Below are positions 8,111 to 15,813 of a DNA stretch of 64,000 nt, in pieces (the stretch's first letter is position 1; each line of letters starts with the position of its first letter). The position numbers and the translations under genes are program-made. The stretch is from NCBI GenBank assembly GCA_026391805.1, contig JAPLDJ010000015.1, forward strand, positions 186,001 to 250,000, read 5' to 3'. Source of the stretch: Bacteroidota bacterium. Lineage in GTDB: Bacteria; Bacteroidota; Bacteroidia; Bacteroidales; FEN-979. The notes under the pieces are model-generated. The model was not told the origin of the DNA. It made no database searches and saw only the letters and a program-made list of their open reading frames with translations.

Positions 8111-8599
8111 TTAAAAGTTTTCCTTTTTATATCTGTGAAGAGGTCCAAGCTGTTTGATGTCTTCGGTGACCTTGGCCACGACCTTGGCGAATTTTGGTCC
8201 TTCGGCAGCCGAAACCCAGGAGAATTGCACCCGGTTTTCATGGTAGCCGATGAAATTCAGCAGCTTCTTTGTCACCAGGAACCTGCGCCGTGCATAATAG
8301 TTTCCTGAGATGTAATGGCAGTCGCCGGGATGGCACCCGGAGATCAGCACGCCGTCGGCAGCGGTCTGCAGCGATTTGATGATGAACCACGGATCCACCC
8401 GGGATGAACAGGGTACCCTGATGATCCGGATGTTGGGCGGATACTGGATACGCGATGTTCCCGTGAGGTCGGAACCGGCATAGGAACACCAGTTACAGAG
8501 GATTCCCATGATCACCGGCTGCCAGTCGGCCGGAGCAGTGATGTCAGGGTTTTCAGCGCTTACCATCGTCCCCTGGGCTTTTTTTACTTCAGTTTCCAT
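8111..8599 (-). CDS. flxD: FlxD/MvhD-type iron-sulfur subunit
   Basis: 162 residues of the MvhD family, which carries a [2Fe-2S] cluster and docks electron donors to HdrA. Conserved cysteines: 35 and 38 (ILCNWCSYAGSD), 64 (RVPCSSR), 89 and 94 (SGCHPGDCHY). The ATG overlaps the hdrA stop codon (TAATG), so the two are translationally coupled. In methanogens MvhD links hydrogenase to HdrA; here, with no hydrogenase nearby, it should link FlxABC to HdrA. Confidence 0.9.
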   Translation of the reverse strand: METEVKKAQGTMVSAENPDITAPADWQPVIMGILCNWCSYAGSDLTGTSRIQYPPNIRIIRVPCSSRVDPWFIIKSLQTAADGVLISGCHPGDCHYISGNYYARRRFLVTKKLLNFIGYHENRVQFSWVSAAEGPKFAKVVAKVTEDIKQLGPLHRYKKENF

Positions 8600-10572
8600 T
8601 AGATTGCAACTATCTCGTTAATGATTTGAGGATCGGTAAAACCGGCCAGGCTGATGGCCATGCTGCGGCAGATAGCCACGCAGGAGCCGCATCCCTGGCA
8701 TACGCCTTCGTTGATCTTGGCTACGGTGCGCAGCTCTTTCGAACCATGCCCCAGCGGGATCTCTTCAGTGACGATCGCCTGGTAAGGACAAACCTTTACA
8801 CAGTTCAGGCAGCCGCTGCAAAACTCGTTGCTGATCGTGGAGATCATCGGGTCTTTCTTCAGCGTGTCTCCGGCAAAGAGGCCGCAAACCTTGGCCGCAC
8901 AGGCCGAAGCCTGGGCAACTGTATCGGGAATGTCTTTCGGCGCCTGGGTGCATCCGGCCAGGAAAATACCGGCTTTGGCCGTTTCCACCGGGCGGAGTTT
9001 CGGGTGTGCTTCCGACAGGTATCCGTATTTATCATAAGATATTCCCAATAGCCTTGCTAGTGCAGGATTTTCGTGCGGTGCGATTACAGCGGTTGCAAGA
9101 ACAACCAGGTCGGCTTCCACCTCCACTACCTGCCCGATCTGGGCATCCTCTCCCCTGACCATCAGCTTGTCGCCTTTCTTGTAGATCTTCGACACGCGGC
9201 CGCGGAGGTAGGTGGCAGCAGTTTCAACCTGTGCTCTCTTTACGAATTCTTCATATCCCTTTCCTGCAGCGCGTATATCCATGTAGAAAATGTATGCGTG
9301 GCTGTCGTGCACCTTGTGGTGCAGCAGGATCGCATGCTTGGCTGTGTACATGCAGCAGATCTTCGAGCAGTACTCGATGCCCTTGGCTTCGTCGCGGGAA
9401 CCGATGCATTTGATAAAGACTACGTTTTTCGGAACTTTTCCGTCGGAAGGACGCAGGGGAACGCCATTGGTGGGACCGCTGGCGGATACCATGCGTTCGA
9501 ATTCGAGGGAAGTGATGATGTCCTTGTACCGTCCCACACCATATTCTTCATAGGGTTTCGGATCCCAGAGGTCATAGCCGGTGGCGACAACCACGGCGCC
9601 GATCTCCCGTTCGATCACCTCGTCAACCATCTTATAGTCGATCGATCCCTTTTCGCAGACCTTTGCACAGATCCCGCACTTGCCTTTCAGCAGCATCGTG
9701 CAATGTTCGGCGTCGATCACCGGCTTGTTCGGCACGGCCTGAGGGAACGGCGTATAAATGGCTTTCCGCTTGTCGATGTTCATGTTGAACTCATTCGGAA
9801 CCTTCACCGGGCATTTCTGGGTGCAGGCACCGCAACCCGTGCAGGTATCGAAATTGACATAGGAGGCTTTCTTTTTGATCTTGGCCTTGTAATTTCCCAC
9901 ATAGCCATCAAGTTCAATAACTTCGGCATAAGGAATAAGTTCAATGTAGGGATGTGAAGCAACGTCGACCATCTTCGGTGTCAGGATGCACTGTGAGCAG
10001 TCGAGTGTCGGAAAGGTCTCATCCAGCTGGGCCATGCGGCCACCGATCGAAGGGCTTTTCTCAACCAGTGTGACGGGGATCCTGGCATCGGCAATGTCAA
10101 GGGCAGCCTGTATGCCGGCAATCCCGCCACCGATGACCAGTGCCCGTTTAGTAACGGGAACGGAGATCTCGTGCAGCTGTTCGTTTGCAATCGATTTGGC
10201 AATCGCCATCCGGATCAGGTCGTTGGCCTTTTCCGTTGCGGCTTTCTTGTCTTTCTGGTGAACCCAGGAAGAATGTTCGCGGATGTTGGCAACCTCAAGC
10301 AGGTAAGGATTCATCCCGGCATCAGAAAGCGCCTTGCGGAAGGTCTTTTCGTGCATACGGGGAGAACAGGCAGCTACAACAACCGAAGTGAGCCGGTTCT
10401 GAATGATCGCATCCCGGATCATCTGCTGACCGGGATCGGAACACATGTACTTGTAAAGGACGGAGACCTTCACCTCCTTGACCTTTTTCGCTTCTTCAAC
10501 AACCGCCGGTACATCAATGAAGTCGGCTATGTTGGCGCCGCAAAAACATACAAAAACACCTACTCTGGCCAT
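8599..10572 (-). CDS. hdrA: Heterodisulfide reductase subunit A-like flavoprotein
   Basis: 657 residues, the normal HdrA length. The N-terminal domain has CFCGANI and AACSPRMHEKTFR. An FAD Rossmann motif GGGIAG lies at 148-153, then the conserved DCSQCILTPKM (191-201). A [4Fe-4S] site is at Cys244/247/250/254 and an additional Cys group at 291-306. The C-terminus holds two more ferredoxin motifs (CSGCLNCVKVCP and CQGCGSCVAICR). In this family the FAD is the site of electron bifurcation, splitting electrons between ferredoxin and HdrBC. Overlaps hdrB upstream and flxD downstream by single bases (TAATG at both joints). Confidence 0.93.
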   Translation of the reverse strand: MARVGVFVCFCGANIADFIDVPAVVEEAKKVKEVKVSVLYKYMCSDPGQQMIRDAIIQNRLTSVVVAACSPRMHEKTFRKALSDAGMNPYLLEVANIREHSSWVHQKDKKAATEKANDLIRMAIAKSIANEQLHEISVPVTKRALVIGGGIAGIQAALDIADARIPVTLVEKSPSIGGRMAQLDETFPTLDCSQCILTPKMVDVASHPYIELIPYAEVIELDGYVGNYKAKIKKKASYVNFDTCTGCGACTQKCPVKVPNEFNMNIDKRKAIYTPFPQAVPNKPVIDAEHCTMLLKGKCGICAKVCEKGSIDYKMVDEVIEREIGAVVVATGYDLWDPKPYEEYGVGRYKDIITSLEFERMVSASGPTNGVPLRPSDGKVPKNVVFIKCIGSRDEAKGIEYCSKICCMYTAKHAILLHHKVHDSHAYIFYMDIRAAGKGYEEFVKRAQVETAATYLRGRVSKIYKKGDKLMVRGEDAQIGQVVEVEADLVVLATAVIAPHENPALARLLGISYDKYGYLSEAHPKLRPVETAKAGIFLAGCTQAPKDIPDTVAQASACAAKVCGLFAGDTLKKDPMISTISNEFCSGCLNCVKVCPYQAIVTEEIPLGHGSKELRTVAKINEGVCQGCGSCVAICRSMAISLAGFTDPQIINEIVAI

Positions 10573-11516
10573 TATTCTACCTCGCTTTCTGCTTCGACAG
10601 CTTTTTTAGTTTTTTTTACTTTTTCAGGAGTTGGTTCAATCTCTCCGATGTGGCTCAGGGCCTCCTGGACGGGAACAATGTGTTTTGGCAATTTCAGTTC
10701 TTTCTCTGGAAAGCCGAACGCCAGTGCCATTAACTGCGTGAAGTACATCACCGGAAGAGCGAACTTCTGACCTGTATGCCTTTCAATATCCGGCTGGCGC
10801 ATGTCGAGGTTCGACTGGCACAACGGACAGGCGACAACGATCATGTGCGCTCCGCTCTCCTTGGCAACTTCCAGGATCTTTCCGCTGAGCGATTCCACCA
10901 CATCGGTATTGGAGATGGAGAAGGATGCACCGCAGCATTCGGTCTTGAAATCAAATTCCATGGCTTTTGCCCCAAGTGCTTCCATCAGGATGTCCATCGA
11001 CATCGGATATTCCGGGGAATCAAAATGGGTGACATCCTTCGGCCGGGTCAGCAAACATCCGTAATAACAAGCTACTTTCAATCCCGTCAGCGGTTTTGTA
11101 ACCTTGCTCTTGATGACTTCCGGGCCGATCTCCTCGAAACAATACTGGAGCATCGATTTCACGTCAATATCACCTTTATATTCACCCTCATCGATGATGG
11201 TTGTGTTGATCTTGTGCGCCAGGTCGGGATGTTCATCGAGGTGTTTCTTTGTGACTTTCATCCTTGAATAACAGGATGCACAGGCGATGCCCATGGTCTT
11301 GTTTTCCAGTTTTTCGGCAAGCACAAGGTTGCGCATCGGCAGGGCCAGGGCCAGGTTCTCTGTCATGACATGGGCGGAAGTGGCCCCGCAGCAATTCCAG
11401 TCGGGGATCTCTTCCATCTGCACATCCAGGGTCTTCATGACCAGCTTCAGCGTGTGATCGAATTCCTCGCTTGTGCCGTGTGCCGAACACCCAGGGAAAT
11501 AAGTTAATTTATTCAT
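10572..11516 (-). CDS. hdrB: Heterodisulfide reductase subunit B-like protein
   Basis: 314 residues with two CCG-domain repeats, which in HdrB bind noncubane [4Fe-4S] clusters at the disulfide-reducing site. First: FPGCSAH, WNCCGATSAH, CASCYSRM. Second: CYYGCLLTRP, ECCGASFS, CPLCQSNLDMRQ. The C-terminus after ~residue 285 is Lys/Glu-rich and variable. It should be the catalytic disulfide (or related thiol-disulfide) subunit; the real substrate in bacteria is not settled. Its stop overlaps the hdrA start. Confidence 0.93.
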   Translation of the reverse strand: MNKLTYFPGCSAHGTSEEFDHTLKLVMKTLDVQMEEIPDWNCCGATSAHVMTENLALALPMRNLVLAEKLENKTMGIACASCYSRMKVTKKHLDEHPDLAHKINTTIIDEGEYKGDIDVKSMLQYCFEEIGPEVIKSKVTKPLTGLKVACYYGCLLTRPKDVTHFDSPEYPMSMDILMEALGAKAMEFDFKTECCGASFSISNTDVVESLSGKILEVAKESGAHMIVVACPLCQSNLDMRQPDIERHTGQKFALPVMYFTQLMALAFGFPEKELKLPKHIVPVQEALSHIGEIEPTPEKVKKTKKAVEAESEVE

Positions 11517-11555
11517 GTTTTTTATCGTAAAATGATAGTCTTTAAACTTTTATCT

Positions 11556-11590
11556 TTTCACTGTTGACCATTCACTTTTCACCTTTCTCC
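11556..11590. repeat. Heptamer array across the hdrC stop codon
   Basis: Five 7-base units (tttcact, gttgacc, attcact, tttcacc, tttctcc). The hdrC stop (11572-11574) and its last codons (EKGEK) lie inside the array, which runs on into the hdrC-hdrB gap. Confidence 0.75.
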
Positions 11591-12144
11591 AACTTCCCCG
11601 CCAGCTTGTACATCTTCTGAATGGCCTTGGCGCTCTTGGTGGATTCATGACCGATCGTGATCTTTCCTTTCAGCAGCGCCTTTGGTGCCAGGTGCATGTC
11701 CTTGAACAGGTTGCGGGTCCGGATGTTGAATTCAGCCATCATGCGCAATTCATAATTCCGTCCGTACCGCTTAACCATATCGAGGAAGATATCATGGAAT
11801 TTCCGGATTTCCTTCACCTTTTTATTATCGGATCTGTAATTCTCCTCGATCGCAAGGTGACGGATGGCCTCCATTACGGCCGGAATGTCGATCTCCCTCG
11901 GGCAACGCCCGCTGCATGCGGAACAGGTCAGGCAAAACCACATGGAATTGGCCATCATCGTTTCCTCTTTTAATCCGAGCTTGATCATCTGCATGATCTC
12001 CCTTGGCGGAAAATCCATGTAACCGGAAACCGGGCATGTGGAAACGCATTTGCCGCACTGGTAACATTCAAGGACATTGGCACCGCTTTTTTTGTTTACG
12101 GCTTCCAGAAATGTGTTTTGATCCTGTAATCCAAGTGTGATCAT
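11572..12144 (-). CDS. hdrC: Heterodisulfide reductase subunit C-like protein
   Basis: 190 residues with two 4Fe-4S motifs: CYQCGKCVSTCPVSG near the N-terminus and CLTCSACSGRCPREI in the middle. HdrC carries electrons from HdrA to HdrB. It is the first gene of the operon; hdrB follows after a 55-base gap that contains a heptamer array. Length and motif spacing are normal. A -7-like element lies about 110 bases upstream (12257-12264). Confidence 0.93.
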   Translation of the reverse strand: MITLGLQDQNTFLEAVNKKSGANVLECYQCGKCVSTCPVSGYMDFPPREIMQMIKLGLKEETMMANSMWFCLTCSACSGRCPREIDIPAVMEAIRHLAIEENYRSDNKKVKEIRKFHDIFLDMVKRYGRNYELRMMAEFNIRTRNLFKDMHLAPKALLKGKITIGHESTKSAKAIQKMYKLAGKLEKGEK

Positions 12145-12256
12145 CGGGTACGTTTATAATGTGAAAAATATTTTTTTGCCTGCTGTGAATTATTTAACAA
12201 CAGTCCGATAAAAAAAAGAAACTTAAATAAATTTCTGCTGTTAACGAATAACGACA

Positions 12257-12264
12257 CAAAATTA
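12257..12264 (-). promoter_or_regulatory. Candidate -7 element for the hdrCBA-flxDCBA operon
   Basis: TAATTTTG on the minus strand fits TAnnTTTG, giving a leader of roughly 100 bases before hdrC. No clear -33 TTG at 19-21 bases, so confidence is limited. Confidence 0.4.
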
Positions 12265-12380
12265 AAAAAAGTTTCTTTTGGAAAGATTCTAAATTGATGT
12301 CAGGTGCTTTTATTGATGTGATTTGATTTACAGCTCTCTGATGGTATTTACTTAATGCACACCACGACAAATCACTTACC

Positions 12381-12542
12381 GGGGCTAACTAAAAAGTAAA
12401 AAAACAAAATGTCACTCAGAGTTACGCAAAGTTTTTCGCTGAGTTACGAAGTGTTGTTTTGTACGTTATCTGTCATCTGCGAAACTCTGCGATTTAATCT
12501 GCGAAACTCTGCGAGAAGAAAAAATACTTTTTGGTAAGCCCC
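12381..12542. repeat. MITE-like element, copy 1
   Basis: 162 bases with imperfect terminal inverted repeats: ggggctaactaaaaagta on the left, and on the right the complement of ggggcttaccaaaaagta. The inside is made of ctctgcg/gagttacgc-type words (for example ctgcgaaactctgcgattt). The same ends and interior words occur in inverted orientation at 39555-39685. No coding capacity. Confidence 0.7.
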
Positions 12543-12559
12543 ATGGGGGGTGAGTTCAT

Positions 12560-12590
12560 AAAAAAACCCCTCGTTAAGGGAGGGGTTTCA
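12560..12590 (-). terminator. Intrinsic terminator after tonB
   Basis: On the minus strand an 8-bp stem (aaacccct/aggggttt; 12564-12571 with 12581-12588) with a loop of nine bases is followed by a run of T (A-tract 12560-12566 on the plus strand). It lies 20 bases after the tonB stop. Confidence 0.8.
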
Positions 12591-12609
12591 AAAACGTTGA
12601 GCAAGAGGA

Positions 12610-13377
12610 TTATTGCAGTGTGAACTTGATGGGCAGGTTGAACTGTACACGAACAGGGACACCACGTTGCTTTCCGGGGACCCATTTCGGCATGGATTTC
12701 ACCACGCGTATGGCTTCCTCGTCGCAGCCTGCGCCGATACCCCTGAGCACCCTGACGTCCGTGATCGATCCGTCAACTTCCACTACAAATGTTACGAAGA
12801 CTTTTCCCTGGGTTCCCAGTTCTTTTGCTTCTTCGGGATACTTGATGTTGGCCTGCAGGAACTTGATACGGGCTTCATCACCGCCGGGATAGCCGGGCTG
12901 TTCTTCAACAACCGTAAAAATTTCCTTCGGTGCTTCCTGTTCAATAACCTGGGTCTTGGTATCTTCCACCTTTATTTCTTCTTCCGGCGGAGCCTCTGTA
13001 TTGGTTTTCGTACTCAGGTCATCCTGGGTGGCAATTTGAGTTTCCACACTGTCGGTGGTGACAACCGGTGCAACAAACCGTTGCTGTTGAACCACGTCGG
13101 GAGGTGGAGGCGGAGGCGGAGGCGGAGGTGGCAGTTCTTCTTTCGGAATGTCCAGCATTTCAGTTTCAACCGTTTTATTTTCTTTAATAATCCGGTTCTT
13201 TGTAATGTAAGCGGCAATGACCGGGTAGGCTACGACAACACCGATGATAAAGATCGCGATGATCAGCGAGATGGTGGTATATTTCCGGTATTTATGCCTC
13301 AGAACATATGCCCCGTATTCCTTATTTCTCGCTTTAAAAACAATTTCCTCGAGCGATTCTACGCGCTGCTTTTCCAT
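12610..13377 (-). CDS. tonB: Energy transducer TonB
   Basis: 255 residues. A cytoplasmic N-terminus (~35 residues) precedes one membrane helix at about 36-58. A periplasmic spacer has an 11-proline run near residue 80, then a Glu/Thr-rich stretch. The C-terminal ~85 residues are the TonB domain (YPGGDEARIKFL, QGKVFVTFVVEVDGSI, RVQFNLPIKFTLQ), which contacts the TonB box of outer-membrane receptors. It follows exbD2 by 44 bases and ends the exbB-exbD-exbD-tonB operon. TonB delivers ion-gradient energy to outer-membrane transport. Confidence 0.92.
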   Translation of the reverse strand: MEKQRVESLEEIVFKARNKEYGAYVLRHKYRKYTTISLIIAIFIIGVVVAYPVIAAYITKNRIIKENKTVETEMLDIPKEELPPPPPPPPPPPDVVQQQRFVAPVVTTDSVETQIATQDDLSTKTNTEAPPEEEIKVEDTKTQVIEQEAPKEIFTVVEEQPGYPGGDEARIKFLQANIKYPEEAKELGTQGKVFVTFVVEVDGSITDVRVLRGIGAGCDEEAIRVVKSMPKWVPGKQRGVPVRVQFNLPIKFTLQ

Positions 13378-13421
13378 TGTTATTTCCTTTCAATTATTTG
13401 ATTAATAAGAAACCCGTTTAA

Positions 13422-14060
13422 TTATTTAGGAGCAGTTTTCAGCATTTCCAGTTCAAGCGGTTGGATATCCACCACAGCATAACTGGCAATGTTGCAGATG
13501 GCCATTTCGTCGATGATGTTTACGACGTCCTTGTATTTTGCCTTATCATCGGCCTTGATCAGGACGATCGGTCCTTTCATGTCCTCCTTTTTCATCTTCT
13601 TGATAGCCGCATCCGCCGTAGTATCAGCCACGAGCAGCTTGCCCGATATCCGCTTCTCACGGTATTCTGCAATCTGTTTGAACAGGTCCTTGTTTTTCTC
13701 AAGGAGGACCTTGCGGATCCCATCTTTGCTGAAATCGCTCTTTTCCAGTGTAGGCAGGGGCGGTTTCTTGGGATCAGCATTCCCGACGTAATAATATACG
13801 ACATCATTCTCTGTGAGGATGATGTTCAGGGTTCTCCATGCCGGGATTCTGACCTGTTCTTCTTTTGGAAGATCTTTATTCTTTTCCGGCATGGTGATCA
13901 CCATGACCTTTGGTTTGCTGAAGGCTGTGGTAAGCATGAAAAAGGTGATCAGGAGACACATCAGGTCGACCATGGGGGTCATATCGATCCGGGTCGATTG
14001 CTTTTTGGGTCTGCGTTTGCCACCTTTTTTGCCTTTTTCTTGTTCTATGATTTCAGCCAT
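13422..14060 (-). CDS. exbD: ExbD/TolR-family biopolymer transport protein (second)
   Basis: 212 residues with a basic N-terminus, then STRIDMTPMVDLMCLLITFFML, the single membrane helix containing the conserved Asp of ExbD, and a periplasmic domain. The C-terminal half is longer than E. coli ExbD (141 residues), as usual for the paired ExbD proteins of this phylum. With ExbB it forms the inner-membrane motor that drives TonB. Start follows exbD1 stop by 38 bases. Confidence 0.9.
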   Translation of the reverse strand: MAEIIEQEKGKKGGKRRPKKQSTRIDMTPMVDLMCLLITFFMLTTAFSKPKVMVITMPEKNKDLPKEEQVRIPAWRTLNIILTENDVVYYYVGNADPKKPPLPTLEKSDFSKDGIRKVLLEKNKDLFKQIAEYREKRISGKLLVADTTADAAIKKMKKEDMKGPIVLIKADDKAKYKDVVNIIDEMAICNIASYAVVDIQPLELEMLKTAPK

Positions 14061-14098
14061 AAAATTTTATCTTTATACATGTAAAATGCTCATTACGA

Positions 14099-14743
14099 CT
14101 ATTTCGGAAGATCTTTCAAGGTGACTTCCTGTTTTTCCAGGTTCGTAACAAGGTTGAATTTGTTCACTTTGCTTTCCTGCAACAGATCCATGACCATCTT
14201 CACTTTTTTGTAGTTGGCTTCTCCGTCGCCTTTGATGGCAACTTCGGCATATGGATTGGCAAGACGGGAAAAACGGACCCAGAAAAACAACTGAGAAGGC
14301 TGGTTATCCACCGAATCGATGGGGATCCCGGTCTGCAGTTTATCCTTCTCCTTTGAATCCTTCGCATTCAGCCATTTTTTAAAATCTGCGATGGGCATTC
14401 CAAAAGAAGCCCAGTGACCGAAATCATTCAGCTCTTTCGGGGTGAAGGTGATGTTGTACTGTTTGCCCATCTGGGTCAGGACGTCAACACGGGTATGCTT
14501 GGCAGAATCTTTTCCGTTGTCAATGTTGAAAAAGATAGTACCATCCTTGTTGATGATGATCGTCATGATATCCTTGTCGGGCGCCTGTTTTTCCGATACC
14601 GAGTTGGGGCTGGTGATGACCGTGGCTTCCGAGGGCCGGAACGAAGCAGTAAGCAATAAAAAAATCAACAGTACAGAAAACAGGTCCACCATAGGCGTCA
14701 TGTCTATGTGCGGAGTTCGTACGGGTGCTTTAATTTTAGGCAT
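14099..14743 (-). CDS. exbD: ExbD/TolR-family biopolymer transport protein (first)
   Basis: 214 residues. N-terminal HIDMTPMVDLFSVLLIFLLL gives the membrane helix with the conserved Asp; the rest is periplasmic. It is similar in design to the second ExbD but divergent, suggesting an old duplication with a heteromeric motor. Lies 70 bases after exbB. Confidence 0.9.
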   Translation of the reverse strand: MPKIKAPVRTPHIDMTPMVDLFSVLLIFLLLTASFRPSEATVITSPNSVSEKQAPDKDIMTIIINKDGTIFFNIDNGKDSAKHTRVDVLTQMGKQYNITFTPKELNDFGHWASFGMPIADFKKWLNAKDSKEKDKLQTGIPIDSVDNQPSQLFFWVRFSRLANPYAEVAIKGDGEANYKKVKMVMDLLQESKVNKFNLVTNLEKQEVTLKDLPK

Positions 14744-14813
14744 GGCAATCTATTTTAAATTGATGACTGACAGAATAATTGCACAGGTATAATTCATCGT
14801 CAGCTTCAGGAAA

Positions 14814-15665
14814 TTACTTTTCCTGTGCTGCAAATGATTGTACGAGGCTAAATCCTGCTTCATCAATTTTATATGTAAAGCTATCGATCTGTGTCGAATA
14901 GAAATTGTACATCACGATACCAAGTAAAGAACCGGTGATACCAAATGCGGTGTTGATAAGGGCTTCCGAAATACCGGTTGCAAGGGCAAGGGCATCCGGA
15001 GCGCCGGCCTGTGCAAGAGCACCAAAGGCGCGGATCATCCCGAGTACCGTTCCCAGAAGACCAATCAGCACGGAGATGGAGGCGATGGTGGAAAGGATGA
15101 CCAGGTTGCGTGAAAGCATCGGCAATTCGAGTGCGGTGGCTTCTTCAAATTCTTTCTGCAACGCCAGGATCTTCTGGTCTTTGGAAAGTGTTGCATCCTT
15201 CTGCAATGTCCTGTAACGGAGTAAACCGGCTTTCATGACATTTGCGAGTGATCCTTTTTGTTTGTCACAGGCTACGATGGCATCTTCGATTTTGTCATTC
15301 GCCAGGTAATTCTGGAGGTTCTTGACAAAAACGTTGAGCTTTCCTTTTCCGTTGGCACGTGCAAGGGTGATCCCGCGTTCAATGGAGAAGGTGAAAAGAA
15401 CCAATAAAACGGTCATCAGAAGAGGAACAATATAGCCTCCTTTATAGACCATTGCAAGGTAGTTGCCCGGAACCGGATTCCATTTATCAGATGGGACCTT
15501 GTTTTTAATCAGATCGGCTCCGCCTTCAAAGTTGATCGGGTTACCCATGACTTTCCAGTAGACCAGTAATGCTATTACAAATGAGAGTATAATAACTGCC
15601 ACTGTAAACCACGACTTTAAAGCGTCACCAATGGATTGTCCGCCTTTGTTAGTTGTCTTGCTCAT
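14814..15665 (-). CDS. exbB: MotA/TolQ/ExbB proton channel family protein
   Basis: 283 residues, three to four membrane helices: one near 17-35, one near 78-96, and the conserved pair near 195-250 (ILSTIASISVLIGLLGTVLG and the LINTAFGITGSLLGIVMYNF stretch). The conserved GLLGTVLGMI and the Ala/Gly-rich helix mark the family. It forms the ion channel of the TonB motor. First gene of the operon, with a TAATTTTG element 53 bases upstream. Confidence 0.92.
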   Translation of the reverse strand: MSKTTNKGGQSIGDALKSWFTVAVIILSFVIALLVYWKVMGNPINFEGGADLIKNKVPSDKWNPVPGNYLAMVYKGGYIVPLLMTVLLVLFTFSIERGITLARANGKGKLNVFVKNLQNYLANDKIEDAIVACDKQKGSLANVMKAGLLRYRTLQKDATLSKDQKILALQKEFEEATALELPMLSRNLVILSTIASISVLIGLLGTVLGMIRAFGALAQAGAPDALALATGISEALINTAFGITGSLLGIVMYNFYSTQIDSFTYKIDEAGFSLVQSFAAQEK

Positions 15666-15717
15666 CTTGAATTTGTTTTTGAATGATTAATGGTGGATTG
15701 ATAGTTTCTTAACAATG

Positions 15718-15725
15718 CAAAATTA
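15718..15725 (-). promoter_or_regulatory. Candidate -7 element for exbB operon
   Basis: TAATTTTG on the minus strand in an AT-rich gap between the TPR gene and exbB. Would give a leader of about 45 bases. The -33 part is unclear. Confidence 0.45.
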
Positions 15726-15813
15726 TGAAAAAAAACGAAATAATGTACTGGTTCTAATAATTTGCTTACTGTTTCCCGGATTCCTCTTTTCTTTTAAAAA
15801 AGGTTTATTTTTC

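Larger units (their letters stand above)
12145..12609. other. Intergenic region upstream of hdrC and downstream of tonB
   Basis: 465 bases without a gene. It holds an AT-rich leader with a promoter candidate for the hdr-flx operon (12257-12264), a MITE-like repeat (12381-12542) and the tonB terminator (12560-12590). No conserved open frame was seen. Confidence 0.7.

Noticed and set aside
9073-9957. 294-residue plus-strand open frame opposite hdrA
   Set aside because: Antisense shadow of hdrA; composition and absence of recognisable motifs, while hdrA has all family motifs.
13094-13135. GGA/GGC-rich tandem repeat in tonB as another array of the mobile type
   Set aside because: Period 3, encodes the poly-proline spacer expected in TonB.
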